Source of the DNA: Cryptomeria japonica
Taxonomy: Eukaryota; Streptophyta; Pinopsida; Cupressales; Cupressaceae
Assembly: GCF_030272615.1 (NCBI RefSeq)
Contig: NC_081409.1
Location: 532,124,291-532,188,290 of the forward strand
Reading direction: 5' to 3'
Length of the DNA: 64,000 nt
Below are positions 44,132 to 57,244 of the stretch, piece by piece. The notes beneath the pieces are model-generated. The model made no database searches. It saw nothing but the letters and a program-made list of their open reading frames with translations, and was not told where the DNA came from. Every line of letters starts with the position of its first letter. Position 1 is the stretch's first letter. Both the position numbers and the translations under genes were made by a program.

Positions 44132-45280
44132 TTTCACTCCCTTTTTTGGAATCATGGGCTCACCATACATGAAATTTAGAGGGTGAGATGGAGGTGATGT
44201 TGACTACAAATAGTTACTTTTTGGTAATTTTCTCTTGTATTTCAAATAGTAATAGGGTTTTTGAAGGAGGGTTGTATTTCTACAATCAAGTGGGCATGCT
44301 CATTAAACAATGGCATGTTGGTTTCAACCCTCTGAAGGAGCTTCCTTCAAGGGTTCTAGTCTGGGTGTGACTTCCATGGTTTCCACTTGAGTTTTGGAGA
44401 CATGACATTTTTCACTTAGTTGCATTGTTGTTTAGCAAACCAGTAGGTCCTTCTACACAGACAATGGATAAAAAGGTAATCACCTATGTCTGTGTTTATA
44501 TTGAGATGGATTTAAGTAAACCCTTACCAGATTCTATGGAGATTCACCTACGATCAACTTCTTATATTCAATAACTTGATTATGAAACTCTATCATTCCA
44601 TTGTTGGATTTTCCACGAATATGGACATTTGCAAAGGATGTGCCCTAAGTCAAATTCTACGGGGCCATCTAGTAATGGACCGGTTCACCCTCCACCTAGG
44701 TAGGACAAAGGGAAAGCTCCTTTACTGGAAGATAAAGCCAAAAATGTTCCAGTTAAGGCTCTTAGTAAGGGAAAAGGGCATAAGAGAACTATAAAGGATA
44801 AGTAGATTGACGAGGCATTTAATAGCTTTGATGTTCTAAAATAACTTGACCAGTTTGATGAAGCCCTTGCTCGGATGCCTACAAGATAAGAACCTATAAC
44901 TACAAAATAAATTAATGGGGATTAGGAGTGCATTCCACCCATTGAACATCAGGTTGGAGGTTCAGATGCACAAATGGACACAAATATCCCCTTGATATCT
45001 TTATGTGATCCAGAGACATTTGGGTGTAAGATGGTGAAGGATGGTCTAGGTATGGGTAGCTCTTCGGTTGACCAGAAAAGGAATCTCAGTAGGTTAGTAA
45101 AAGCAAGGGATCTCCCTTAGCACTGGGGTTGCAATAAAAATAACTTAAGAAGGGTATTCCTAATAGGCCTCCTAAAGTGGGAAGGAAGGAAGATCGAGAG
45201 AAAGTGAAATTGATTGGTGAGACTTTAGTTGAGTCTACATTGGTTAAGACCATTGACTCCCATTTCTCATAATCTCAAAC
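44132..45280 (+). pseudogene. LINE (L1 type) ORF1: DUF4283-like, zinc-knuckle RNA-binding protein
   Basis: Plus-strand remnants of the plant L1 ORF1. YFLVIFSCISNSNRVFEGGL and KELPSRVLVWV-stop-LPWFPLEFWR belong to the DUF4283 domain. A CCHC knuckle follows at about 44600-44645 (H-CWIFHEYGHLQRMC), in which the second cysteine is Phe. The Lys-rich C-terminal part follows (KGKAPL, ALSKGKGHKRTIKDK). Stops near 44368, 44572, 44700 and 44803 make it inactive. ORF1 would bind LINE RNA. The LINE 5' end is near 44132. Confidence 0.7.
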
Positions 45281-48176
45281 ATGATTATTCTTTCATGGAA
45301 TGTAAAGGGTTTGAATAGTATCCCTAGATAAAAGGTTATTTGAGATTTGATTCATCTTCATTCTCCTGATGTTGTTTTTATCTAGGAGAGTAAGTTGTCT
45401 ATGGAAGGTATGATGTACTTGGTTTCTAAGGTTTGGGGCAGAGGAAAGTGTTGGTGCATTGGGGATCAAGGTAATTTTGGTGGTGTGGCTTGTCTCTAAG
45501 ACTATGAAAAGTTGTTCCTAAGTGGTGGGTTTCTAGTAGTCATTCTTTATCTATGGTTGCTTCAAGTTTAGATTTAGGAGAAGTCAATCTCCTTAGTAAT
45601 GTGTATGCTCTAAATGACCTCTTAGGGAAGTCTAAGTTCTAGTCACATGTCAAGATGGTAAGATCACTTCTCCTTATCTTACTTGGATTATTACGGGGGA
45701 CTTTAACATTGTTGCAAGTTTGGATGAAAAAAAGGGTGGTGTTTGTAGGTTAGAGCATTCTTCTAAGCTCTGACAAGATAATATAAATCTTCTAAATTTG
45801 GTCAATATTAAGCCATCCAATGGTAAGTTCATATGGAATAATAGGAGGTGGGGTGAAGATGTTATCTTGGAGAGGCTAGATATATTCTTGGTGTCTTATT
45901 ACTGGGTGGGGGATAGTTGGACTACTAGCTCCAAAATCCTTGATTGGAAAGGTTTAGACCACTTGCTGATCAAATTTTCAGCCACTTCCTTTAGGACCTC
46001 TAAAAATCCTTCCTTTAAATTCCAACTTATGTGGCTTCAAAATTCTTCTCTTTAAGAGTTTATTTCAGATTGGTGGATCGAAGGAAAGTCGACCTTTGGG
46101 ACAACAATATTCTCTTTTACCAAGAGGCTTTAGTTTGTTAAGTATATGTTGAAAAGATGCAACAAAAAATTCTTTGGCAATGTTTTTATTGTTAAGATTG
46201 TTGCTCAATCTCACTTAGACGCAATCACTCGTCATATTAGAGTTCAAGGGATAACCAAGGAGTCTTTTCAATTGGAAGTAGAAGTTGTTGAGGATCTTGA
46301 GGAATGGGAGATTCATGAAGAATTTTTTTGGAAACAAAAGTTCTGTATCAATTGGTTACAAGAGGGAGATAAAAACACTGGTTTTTCTCATAACTCAATT
46401 AAAGACAAGAGGCAAGGTAATCTCATTACTTCTCTCAAATCCTCTGAAGGTAATTTATTAATCCTCCTTTGGGATTATTTCCAAAGAGATTGTTCGATTC
46501 TATCCGAGTTTGTTTATTGAGGATAATCTTGTGGCTAGAAAGGAGGAGTATCTTATCTTAGAATGCATTCCTTCTTTGGTCAATAATGAGATGAATGATT
46601 TGTTAATAAAGCCTATTAATTTGGAGAAGCTTAAGGGGATTGTGTTCCAGATGAACAAGGGAAAAGCTCCCCAATCTGATGGTTTCCCTCTAGAATTTTA
46701 TCGAGAATTTTGGGATATTGTCAAGTTGGACCTCCTAGAGGTGGTTTTGGAGTCTTAAAGAAATCAATAGATGTTGAAAGCTATGAATACTACATTCTTG
46801 GCTCTTAACCCAAAAAGTGAAGGTGTTGATTCTTTAAAACTCTTTAGATTGATAACCCTATGTAATGTTGTTAAAAAAATTATTACCAAGTTGATTGTGG
46901 AGAGACTCAAGCTTTGGCTCAGTTCTTTAATTTTAGAGGAGCAAGGGGGTTTTGTGCTGGTAAGAAAATTATAGATGGGGTTGTCATTTCTATTGAAGGT
47001 ATTCACTCCATGGAAATTTCTAAGGAAAAAACTATGTTTATCAAGATGGACATGGCTAAAGCGTATGACCATGTCAATTGGTCCTTCTTGCTAAATATCT
47101 TGAAAGCCTATAGGTTCGGTGGTGAGTGGATTGAATGGGTTATGAGTTGTGTCACCTCCTCTTCTTTTGTTGTCCTCATTAATAGTGAGCCTTCTAAACT
47201 TTTTGGAGCTTCTTAGGGTCTTCACTAAGGGGATCCTCTCTCACCTTATTTTTTTATTTTAATGGCTGAAGGCTTGTGGAGATATAGCAAGGCTCGTGTG
47301 AGGAAAGGGTTGATTTAGGGCTAGAATTGGGGAGACATTATTCCTTCCCATTCCCACTTATATTTTGTCGATGACACTACTTTGATGGGTCTTCTATAGT
47401 TAGTGAGATAGATAATTTTAGAAGATCCTTGGACATTTGTATGGTAGCTTCTAGGCAGAGAATTAATGAAGATAATTTCTCTGTTTTCTTCTTTAATACT
47501 CCTAAGCCTAACTAGAATAGGATTGTTAGGATTTTGAGATTCTAGATTGGTGCCCTTCCCTTTGTGTATCTTGGTATCCTATTGTTGTTGTCTCTTTACC
47601 AATTAGGTTTTGGCAAAGATGTTTCAGATAAGTTCCATAGAAATGTTTCCCATTGGACTTACATGTGGATTTCTTCTACTAGGAGGGTGACTCTTCTAAA
47701 GTCAATGATTCAAGCTCTTCCTATCTACAGGTGTTTTGTGCAGGATGCTCCTTTTACCTTCATTTAGGAGTTTGATTCTTTGTCTCATCAATTCTTATGC
47801 TTTGGTAATTTACTCTCAAAGAAATGGAGTATAGTTAAGTGATATTTAGTTTGTGCAACAAAACAGGAACAAGGTCTTGGTCTCAAGCAGACAAGACTTA
47901 GTTGTTAGGCCATAATTACTAAACTTTATTGGAGGTGGTGTTGTCATCAAGATTAATATCAAGATAGAGTCACCACTACAAATTATTTGTGTGATGTTGA
48001 GAGTTAGAAGCTTCCCCATTACAATATTGAGGGTAAAGGGTCCATGATTTGGAATACTCTCAAAATAGGTGCTACACTAATAAAACAAGGGTTGTTGTGG
48101 ATCTACAATAAAGGCTCTGAGGCTTTAATTTGGTTGGATTATTAGGATAGTTTCCCAACTCTTCTCTTTGCATATA
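45281..48176 (+). pseudogene. LINE ORF2, 5' part: endonuclease and reverse transcriptase
   Basis: ATG 45281 opens the apurinic-like endonuclease (MIILSWNVKGLNSIPR; the catalytic E block reads stop-ESKL). After the endonuclease come KFCINWLQEGDKNTGFSHNS and then the RT: MNKGKAPQSDGFPLEFYREF, FRLITLCNVVKKIITKLIVE, MFIKMDMAKAYDHVNWSFLL, then stop-GLH-stop-GDPLSPY. The catalytic box HLYFVDDT is at about 47354-47377. The thumb region (STRRVTLLKSMIQALPIYRC) follows. Many stops. The frame is cut at 48176 by element D and resumes at 55422. Confidence 0.85.
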
Positions 48177-49318
48177 TGTTGTTATTTGATATTTCGGTGA
48201 TGCTCTGGTGAAGGTTGGTGGTTCCGGATGCTTACAGATTCTTTGGAATTGTCATTGATGGCAACTCAACCTTTTGATCTGATCCGGTATGAAGTTTCGG
48301 TTAACCGATTGTCTTAAGTATATCTTCTGATATTAGTTTGCCCAATGATGCTCAGTGCACAATTTTATGATTTCTCTCACTTCTGTGAAGCGGATTTTGG
48401 TTTTAGTGATCTGTGATTAGTTGGTTGGGTATATGAAGTATATTATCATGACAATCCACCCTCCGATGTTAATTCCTATGCCTGTTTGAAGATCTGGTAT
48501 TCAGTAGAGCAGCAAAGAAGAGTATTCTTCATGTTTTATGATGTATCATATTCTTTAAGTTGATTCCGGTGATTAGAAATATGTTTTGGATGATATGTGA
48601 GACCTATAGGAAGTGTGTGATCTTGAATTTTGGGTCCAAAATATGGCTCGATAATAGATCTAAGCTGACTTGCAGCTACACGTTTCACATTTTGATAATT
48701 GGTGAATCCAACTTGTGAAAGATTAATGTTTGTATGTCCAAATATATAAGATTGATTTGGATGATGCATTTACTATGACATGTGATGTGGTAGACTATTT
48801 TTAAGTGATTGAGTGCAATTTCACGTGCACATCTTAATCTTGGTTGATCCGGTAAGGAGTTGCAGAGTAGAATAGAGCAAATAAGCAAGTCATTTTACAC
48901 TTAACCAGAATTGATTTCTAGCATAATCAGATGCTATTTTCCAGTTCACTACTTGTTGTAATCAGTTTGTAATCTGTTGTAAGGTAGTGAGCCTTCATCT
49001 GGGGTTGTTGCCCTATTTTTGTAACTTGAATAGTGAGCTCTAGGCAGTGTACCTGAATGCAAGTGCATTCCCCTATGTAATATTGTTTTGCTACTGCCAT
49101 AGTGGAATAATATTGTGGGTTCAAATCCCATCATGGTTTTTCCCTTTTGGGTTTCCACGTAAAAATATTGGTGTTATGGTTGCACGGTTATTTGTTTTGT
49201 GTTGTTGCACTTTAGTTTCCTTCTTATGCATCCGGTGGTTGAATACTATGCATAACAAGTTTGAAATTTGTAGAACATTGATTCACCCCCCCCCTCTCAA
49301 TGTTCATTGATTCCAACA
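48177..49318 (+). mobile_element. 5' LTR of element D
   Basis: TGTTGTTATTTGAT start and CCAACA end, 1142 bp. Aligns along its length with the 3' LTR 54260-55416. The preceding five bases ATATA (48172-48176) pair with ATATC after the 3' LTR (55417-55421) as the probable TSD. The R/U5 part contains GAGCTCTAGGCAGTGTACCTG. Confidence 0.88.
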
Positions 49319-49333
49319 ATTGGTATCAGAGCC
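49319..49333 (+). other. Primer-binding site of element D
   Basis: ATTGGTATCAGAGCC immediately after the LTR; the copia TGGTATCAGAGC site is unmutated here. Confidence 0.88.
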
Positions 49334-49386
49334 TAGTTCCTTTGAGGAATCTTAGCCACTTGAGGAAGGTCCGAGAGATTGAAGCA

Positions 49387-50553
49387 ATGGATTTTGATTT
49401 GCAGAGACAACTTTATGTGGCACTTGAGGATCTTGATGCAACAAGAAATGAAATAAGTTCCTCAAAGAGAAACTTGAATGCAGTTGAAGATTTCATTAAG
49501 GATTTGAGAGAACAAGTCAACACTTCAAGAGACAAGAGGAAAGAGTTGACGAACAAGCTGAAGGAGAATCAAGAGCAAAGCATTCAAGACCAAAGAAAAA
49601 CTAAAGAATGTGAAAAGTTTGCTAGAGAGAATGTTGTATTGAAGTATGAGATGCAATCCATTGTGATGAAGTTGGCTAAGGAAATTGAAGACCTAAAGAA
49701 GAATGAAGAAAGTTTGACTCAATCATTGAAAGACATATTAGATGAATGCTATAGACTTACCTATGAGAGTGACCAGTTGAAGCTTGAGTTGATGCAATCA
49801 AGGAATGATGGACAAGAACTTGAAAGACAAATTGTTGCCTTAAGAGATGAACTTGCTACTGAAAATGAATACAAAGGCAAATTTAATGCTATCTCAACAA
49901 GGCTTGATGAGATGTTGGATAGTCAGAGACATGGAAAAGACATGAGAGGACTTGGTAATGAGAAAGGAGAATCCTCCGGTTCTGGACAGAGCAATGCAAA
50001 ACCTAATCATCAGAAGAATAAGAATCCTCCAATAAGACAACCTAATGCTTATAAATTCAATGGTAGATGTTTTACTTGAAATAACTATGGTCATATGGGA
50101 AATCAATGCAAAAGTAGGATGAATAATGGAATGATGAATAATGTAAACAATGGTCCTACCTTTACCAATCATTGTTTCATATGCAACAATTTTGATCACA
50201 AGTCAAACATGTGCAGAGCAGTAATGAATAATTTTTAGAACAAGAGATGTTATGCTTGTGGGATGTTTGGACATATCTCTAACCAATGCATGATGCAACC
50301 AAACTAGATGAATTTCAGACCTATGTAGAGAAATGTTGTTTTCCATGCATGCAACAAGTCAAGTCACATTGAAAGGTATTGTAGAAGCAGGAATAATGGT
50401 CTACTAAACAAAGACAAATCAGATGAGAAAGACAAAGCAAAAGTAGATGAAATCAGAGATCAGTATAAGAAAATGTGGGTTAAGAAAGAAGATTTCAATG
50501 TACAGAATGGCTCCATACCTGAATCCGGTGATAGAACCTCATCCGATAACTAG
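49387..50553 (+). CDS. Element D Gag with coiled coil and multiple zinc knuckles
   Basis: ATG 49387 shortly after the PBS. Residues 1-195 are heptad-rich and strongly charged (ESLTQSLKDILDECYRLTYE, LERQIVALRDELATENEYKG), i.e. a coiled coil unlike the usual copia gag core. Residues about 230-345 contain four CCHC knuckles: CFT-stop-NNYGHMGNQC, CFICNNFDHKSNMC, CYACGMFGHISNQC and FHACNKSSHIERYC. The first has a TGA in place of its second Cys codon and the last has Phe for its first Cys. Further stops occur at about 50239, 50308 and 50326. Gag would package the RNA of D or of relatives. No protease, integrase or RT follows, so D depends on other elements. Confidence 0.75.
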
Positions 50554-50960
50554 GGCTTTTTGGCCTTAGGGGGAGTTTTACATGCAAATTTATAGAACCC
50601 CCTCTTTGGTGATCTATAACTGATTCCAAAAGTTTGCAGAAGGTTTAAATCATGTATGCAGATGTTATTCAGAAGATCTGATGGAGATTTGAGGCTCCGA
50701 TAAGCGATTTCATGACAATCAAGGTAACCAGTTGAAGCATTTATTACAACACAAAATTAGGTTTTTAGAGGTTAAAAAGGCATTTCAAAGGTTTATTTTT
50801 CACAATGCGATCAAGAGTAAAGAGCAGTGCAGTGAAGAGAGGAGATTTAGTGATCTAAATTGAGCTTGCAGCGATCCGAAAGTGATTTCTTGTACTCAGT
50901 TGAATCAAAAGATATTTATCTATTTCGCGAAGCTATTAGTTTTCAAACCCTAGATTCAAA

Positions 50961-53890
50961 ATGGCATTAGCATCTGGAATTGCCACCCCATTGGTTGTTG
51001 AGATCAAGGATAGGGCTAAAAAAATCTGCAAGATAAGGGTTTTGCATAGTTCATCCATTTCCCGTTATTTGATGAAGCAAAACGGATATGGTACATCCTC
51101 AGTCGAGTCCATGATGAGTTCATGTGGCTTGATAGGCCCTATAAGATCACTAAGTAGGGAATTCAAGTTGTGACATGCTTGAGTGCACTCAATGAAGTAC
51201 TTGGTCTGAGAAAGGTATCAAATAACACTATAATAGCAACTACCAGTTCAAAGTTTGACAACAGAGTGATGACTATCAGTGACATCTTAGAGCATGATGT
51301 CTGATTTGCATCAATAGTGGTTGGTTATAAAGTCTATCAATCAAGCAGATAGAATTTGGTCTCCAGGACTGCAATATTTTTAGCATATCAGATGCTTAAG
51401 GAAGATAAGAGGTATGATCTATGCAAATCCTTCTAAATGAACTGATAAGTAACTTGAAGAAGATTAAACATGACAAGAAACACACTTTCAAGCATGGGTC
51501 TCTTCTTATTTGCTTGGCATTATATTTCTTGAATGAGATCCCTGGTATAAAAGGAAAGGTCCAATGGGCCTATGATAGACCGATTGCAATACATATCAAA
51601 CAAGGGTTGTGGAGCATAGGTGATGCTACAATGAGAATATCCGCATTATGAGGCTATTTCAAGACCTTTCAGGCCTCCATGAAATCCTGAGAAAGATTCC
51701 CTAAGGAGATTGTAGAGAAGTATGAGAAGACAATTTGTTTCATGGTTGATAAAGATCAATGCCATATGGAAGCGATTGAGCCAAGGGTAGTTTGGATCAT
51801 ACACATGGGGTATGAAGTTGATTATGTTACGCTTGAAGCATATGCTCAACATCTATGGAGCCAACCATTAGATCCTAAGGAAGAAAGATTTGGTAATTTT
51901 AAGGAGGACTTAAGTCTGCACAAGCAATTCACTGATGCCATATGAAAGAGAAAGATCAGAAAGGAAGCTGAGGCTATTGTAGAACAAATGGGTCCAACAA
52001 AGGAAGTTGTACAAAGGGCAAGAGCTTAGAATATACTGAAAGAAGAGGATGTGATCAAACCACAACCTAAATCAATGTCCTCCTCATCTAAGCAATCTAA
52101 AGCTAAGCCTAGTAAATCTGCACCTATCTTCAGAGTGAAGAAACTAGTACCTCCACGTAAGCCCAAGCTAGCAGTATCAATCGATGGAGTTGAGAAAAGG
52201 AAAAAGGAGAAGCCTTCAAGGTAGTATGCTACAACTAAGGAGGAGATAGAGTCAGATGAAGAAGTTCGGAAAGTTAATAAGACTGCTACTTTTTCTCGAG
52301 TAGTCAGACAACCATATGGTGATGCTCCACCCTCCAAAAAGACAAAGACTCAAGGTGAGCCATCCAAAAGATCTAGAGGAACCAAGAGGAAGAAATCTGA
52401 GATAGATGAAGCCTTGGAGTCTGACAAGGTTGAGATTATTCCTACTAAGTCCTTAGAAGATATAAAGAATCAAATCATTAACGATGGAAATTTGAATAAT
52501 CTTGCTATATATTATAAAATGCGGATGATAAGGAGCGAAGATAAATTGAGGAAGCAGTTGTTCAATATATGAATAACTTCAGTAGAGCTCTGATTGAATT
52601 ATCATCTGAGTTACCTAAAGAGTTGTATGATATTCTTGATATCTAGAGAAATACTACCTGTCGAAAAGATGAAGAAATGCAGGAATATGTATTCATTAAT
52701 TCTTGTTTAGTTATCTCTAGGGATGAAGTTGAAAGATTATTGAAATTGGCAAAAGAAAAGTTTAGGAGCAAGAGAAGGGTCAATAGAATAATGCTCAGTA
52801 AAATTGATGAAGTTGCAAAAGAGACAGAGAAAATAATAAAAGACTTTTTGTTAGAGTTGAGATATGAGGTGAATCAAATAGAGGATGCCACCTAGCCGAT
52901 AAAGCACATTCCTGAAGATACTTCCCTTCCGCAAGTAACTACAGAAGTCTCTACTAGTCAGAAGGATTGGCCATTTGTTGATCCGGTTGAGCAAGAAGCA
53001 ACACAAGATGCACCTTCTAAGAATCTAGTAGCAAATATCTCCAGTGAAGCTACTTAGGACCCTCCTGAGATAGAAGTAATTGTAGAGGAGATTGAAAAAG
53101 TTGAAAAGAATGTGAGTACAAAGGAGAAAAGTAATGAGCGAACAAAGAAATCTCTGGCAACCATGACTGCAGTCAATATCACTGATAAAGGTAAGAAAAT
53201 TGATGTAGATGATGACTTTTCTCATGGTTTGGTTGATTTAAGAACTCTTTCCCCTCTTCAAGCATTGAAACTTGCCACCCAAGCTCAGATTAAGGAAAGT
53301 GAAGACCTGTTGAAATCTCAGTCCGAAGATAAAGAGGACATCTCTCTTGCAACTGAGGTTTTGGAATTTTTTTTTACCTAGTTTCAGTCAGGATTCTGGT
53401 TCTTCTCCCTTCGGAAAGCTTAACAAGTTGTTAAATGCTGTTAGCTCCAATTATGTATCTCTAGAGAAGGCTACAAATGAATTTGTACATAAAATATTTA
53501 ATGAGATGAGATTATAAAATAAATTGAAAGAAGTTGAGAGAGATAGAGCGAGACCGAAGATTGCAATGAAGAGTATAGAAGAGGCATTGGATGAAGGTGG
53601 GAAAATTTTCAAATCATGTCTGTTTTTCCCAAATTTACTGAAGACATTGATCGATAGATAAAAGATCTTGAGGGTAAGTTAGCCGGTATCGATCATTTTT
53701 TTGCACCCCAATCAGTTTTTCCCAGTTCAGTGGAAGCACAAATTTTGGATTATACTAATAGAATAAAGGGCTTGAACCAAGACAAGGAGAAAATGTTAAG
53801 CAGAGTAGGAGATCTGAGGAGCTTAATAACTCCCCGAATAGATACCTTGCCGGGAGCACATCAGGATGCAATAAAGTGCCCTAGGTAAAC
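50961..53890 (+). pseudogene. Element D second frame, unknown protein
   Basis: Broken ORF from MALASGIATPLVVEIKDRAK to about 53890. Readable blocks: LLICLALYFLNEIPGIKGKV; ICFMVDKDQCHMEAIEPRVV; a Lys/Ser-rich middle (SSSSKQSKAKPSKSAP, KRSRGTKRKKSE); a helical part KIDEVAKETEKIIKDFLLEL; and SLATMTAVNITDKGKKIDVD. No pol motif. The layout (conserved N-terminal part, basic linker, coiled-coil C-terminus) resembles the E ORF at 40-43 kb. Such extra ORFs occur in large non-autonomous plant LTR elements; their role is unknown. Confidence 0.5.
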
Positions 53891-54246
53891 TGGTGCCATC
53901 CGATCTTTAGATTCTTGAGATTCATGCATTCATGTACAATTCCCTAATAAGTGTTTTGGAGTGTTTCCTGAGAGGATGGAATGAGTATCTAAAATCCTTA
54001 AAGGTGACTTACTCTGACATCTTTAAGTTCATGTAATCCATTGTATTCATTCATTCTTTTGTACATAAGTTTTAGTGGATTCCCACCCTTTGCCATTGAT
54101 GTTAAAGCGGGAGAGAGAGAGAGCAATGAAAAATGGAGAAAGCAATTTAGGGGGAGTCAGTCAGATTGAGTGTACAAAATTTAGATTTTTGGTATTTTAC
54201 AGATTTTGGGATACTTATCATTTTTCACATGTGTTGCCATCAATGC

Positions 54247-54259
54247 CAAAGGGGGAGAT
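54247..54259 (+). other. Polypurine tract of element D
   Basis: CAAAGGGGGAGAT just before the 3' LTR; marks plus-strand priming. Confidence 0.75.
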
Positions 54260-55416
54260 TATTGACATTTGATGTTCCAGTGATGCTCTGGTGAAGTTTG
54301 GTGGTTCCTGATGCTTGCAGATTCTTTGGAGTTGTCATTGATGGCAACTCAACCCTCTGATCTAATCCAGTATGAAGTTTTGGTTAACCGGTCATCTTGA
54401 GTATGTCTTCTGATATTAGTTTGCCCAGTGATGCTCAGTGCATAATTTTGTGATTGCTCTCACTTTCGGTGAAGCAAATTTTGGTTTCGATGATTAGTTG
54501 GTTGGGTATACGAAGAAAATTATCACGACAATCCACCCTCCGATGTTAATTCATATGCTCGTTTGAAGATCCGGTATCCGGTAGAGCAACAAAGCATAGT
54601 ATTTTTCATGTTTGGTGGTGTATCGTATTCTTTAAGTTGATTTTGGTGATTGGAAATGTGTATTGGGAAATATGTGAGACCTTTAGGAAGCGTGTGATCT
54701 TGAATTTTGGGTTCAGAATATGGTTCATTAATAGATCTAAGCTGACTTGTAGCTACATGTTTCACATTTTGATAATTGGTGAAGTTGACTTGTGAAAGAT
54801 TAATTTTTGTATGTCCGGATATATATAAGATTGATTTAGATGATGCATTTGGTGTGACATGTGATGTGGTAGACTTTTTTGAAGCGATTGAGTGTAGTTT
54901 CATGTGTGCATATTGATCTTGGTTGATTTGGTAAGGAGTTGCAGAGTAGAACAGAGCAGATAAGCATACAAGTTGCAGTGGATCATTTTTCACTTAACCA
55001 TAACTGATTTCTGGCATAATCAGATGCTATTTTCTAGTTCACTACTTGTTGTAATCAGTTTGTAATCTCTTGTAAGGCAGTGAGCCTTCCTTTGGGGTTG
55101 TTTTCTTGTTTTTGTAACTTGAGCAATGAGCTCTAGGCAGTGTTCTTGAATGCAAGTGCATTCCCCTATGTAATATTGTTTTGCTACTGTCCATAGTGGA
55201 ATAATATTGTGGGTTGAAATCCCACCGTGGTTTTTCCCTTTTGGGTTTCCACATAAAAATATTGGTACTATGGTTGCATGGTTATTTGTTTTGCTTTACT
55301 TTCCTTCTTATACATCTAGTGCTTGAAGAATAGGCATAACAAGTTTAAAATTTGCAAAACACTAATTCACCCCCCGCCACCCCCCCCCATTTTCTCAGTG
55401 TTCATTGATTTTAATA
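54260..55416 (+). mobile_element. 3' LTR of element D
   Basis: 1157 bp. Begins TATTGACATTTGATG (expected TG is TA) and ends GATTTTAATA where the 5' LTR has GATTCCAACA. It differs from the 5' LTR at many positions, so the insertion is not recent. LINE sequence resumes directly after the TSD. Confidence 0.87.
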
Positions 55417-55421
55417 ATATC

Positions 55422-57244
55422 CACATGCTCAATCTTTATGCAACATTTTTCTAGAGGCTGGCTGGAATAAGGTGGAGGAATCCTCACAACATCTAGGACA
55501 AGTTGATGTCTTTAGTTGGAAAGAGCCTCATGAATGGCCTCCTGGGGGATTTGAGGAGGATTGCCAGGAGCTTGCAAGGATTCTTGTAGGTGGGGTTTGT
55601 ATCTCTATAGAGGAGAGATATATGCTTGCTTGGGGTCCTAATTTGAAAGGTAAATTCTCAGCTGCCTTAGGATATCAGGAAATGAATAGGCAAATCTATG
55701 AGAGAGTTGGAGTTCCTTGGTGCAAACAGGTTTGGAGTAATTTTTTCTAGCCTAAGTGCAAAATGTATCTCTATAGAGGAGAGATATATGCTTGCCTGGG
55801 GTCCTAATCTGAAAGGTAAATTCTCAGTTGCCTTAGGATATTAGGAAATGAATAGGCAAATCTGTGAGAGAGTTGGAGTTTCTTGGTGCAAACAGGTTTG
55901 GAGTAATTTTTTCTAGGACAAGTTGATGTCTTTAGTTGGAAAGAGCCTCATGAATGACTTCCTGGGGGATTTGAGGAGAATTGCCAGGAGCTTGCAAGGA
56001 TTCTTGTAGGTGGGGTTTGTATCTCTATAGAGGAGAGATATATGCTTGCTTGGGGTCCTAATGCGAAAGGTAAATTCTCAGTTGCCTTAGGATATCAGGA
56101 AATGAATAGGCAAATCTATGAGAGGGTTGGAGTTCCTTGGTGCAAAAAGGTTTGGAGTAATTTTATTTGGCCTAACTTTTTATGTGGTTGGTGGTTCAAA
56201 ATAGATGCCTCACTTGGGATAACTTATGCAAGCGAGGATTTTAGGGCACCTCTATGTGTGTTCTATGCAAGAGTAATGGAGAATGCTCCTCTCATATTTT
56301 TTTTCTTATGTCCCTACTCAAAAGAAATCTGGCATTGTTGGTCGAAGATTTGGAATAAGTCATGCTTTCATGCTTCTACCTTAGTGGATTTTTGAGGTTA
56401 GATGGGGTATCCCCCTACCTAGACCCTTTTTCTTCATATTGCATGGAATATTGGTCCTTCTTTTATTATCTAGAAAATTTGGTCGAAAAGAAAGGAGAGA
56501 ATTTTTCAAGACAAGAAAATGATGAGTCATCAATTATGGATGCAAGTTATTAGTGGGTCATAAGAAACCCTCTTAGCTAAGTGTGACTTGTCTAGCAATA
56601 TGGATCTGTGGGACTTGGCTATTATTCAAAGATTGGATTTGGAGGACTATAGGAACTAACATTCACCTTCTAGAGTGACTTGACATGGTAGGATCAAGGT
56701 TCAACGAGATGGTTGTTGGAGACCTCCTCCTGATGAGGTTCTGAAGGTTAAAATTGATGGTTATTCCAAAGGTAATCTCAGGTATGCTAGGATTGGGGAG
56801 TTGGTAGAGATTCTTCTAGGGTTGTTCAATTTCTTTTTTCTATGTATAAGGGTCACCATACTAACAACTTTATGGAAGTTGTGGCTATCTTATGCGCTTT
56901 GGAGATATGTTGTGCCCTAGGATGACGAAAGATCATTTGTGAATCAGACTCTTAGGTAGTAGTTGACATGTTGAATAAACTGGAGACAAAAGGAAATGAA
57001 TGACAATTAGTTGTGGTGGTTAACCAGATCACTAAACTGGGCAAATCCTTTGACTCTATTATCTTTTGTCATATCTCTTGGGAATGGAATAAGGTAGCAG
57101 ATTGTTTGGCAAAATGGGCTTCAGAGTAGCAGGGGATGTGGAATGTCAAGGATTGGAGTCACTTGTCTTTTGAGTACTCTCATTTTCTAGAGGAGCTTGT
57201 TATGGAGGACATGAGAGATTATTTGGGAGTGTTAGGAGAACTTT
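55422..57244 (+). pseudogene. LINE ORF2, 3' part: C-terminal region and RNase H
   Basis: Continues the LINE frame interrupted at 48176, starting with LEAGWNKVEESSQHLGQVDV. After the internally triplicated segment it reaches the zinc-binding RT domain (YASEDFRAPLCVFYARVMEN, FFLCPYSKEIWHCWSKIW). The C-terminal RNase H is at 56730-57125: KVKIDGYSKGN (Asp), NFMEVVAILCALEICCALG (Glu), ICESDS (Asp), NKVADCLAKWAS (Asp). The four acidic positions are still visible, but stops interrupt the frame. An ORF2-fused RNase H of this kind is known in plant L1 elements. Confidence 0.82.
55478..56167 (+). repeat. Internal duplication/triplication in the LINE
   Basis: A block (TATCTCTATAGAGGAGAGATATATGCTTG ... 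GGTTTGGAGTAATTTT, about 150 bp) occurs at about 55600-55750, 55766-55914 and 56020-56165. A second block (GACAAGTTGATGTCTTTAGTTGGAAAGAGCC ...) occurs at 55478-55600 and 55917-56020. The order is B-A-A-B-A. Divergence between copies is low compared with the decay of the LINE. Confidence 0.9.
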
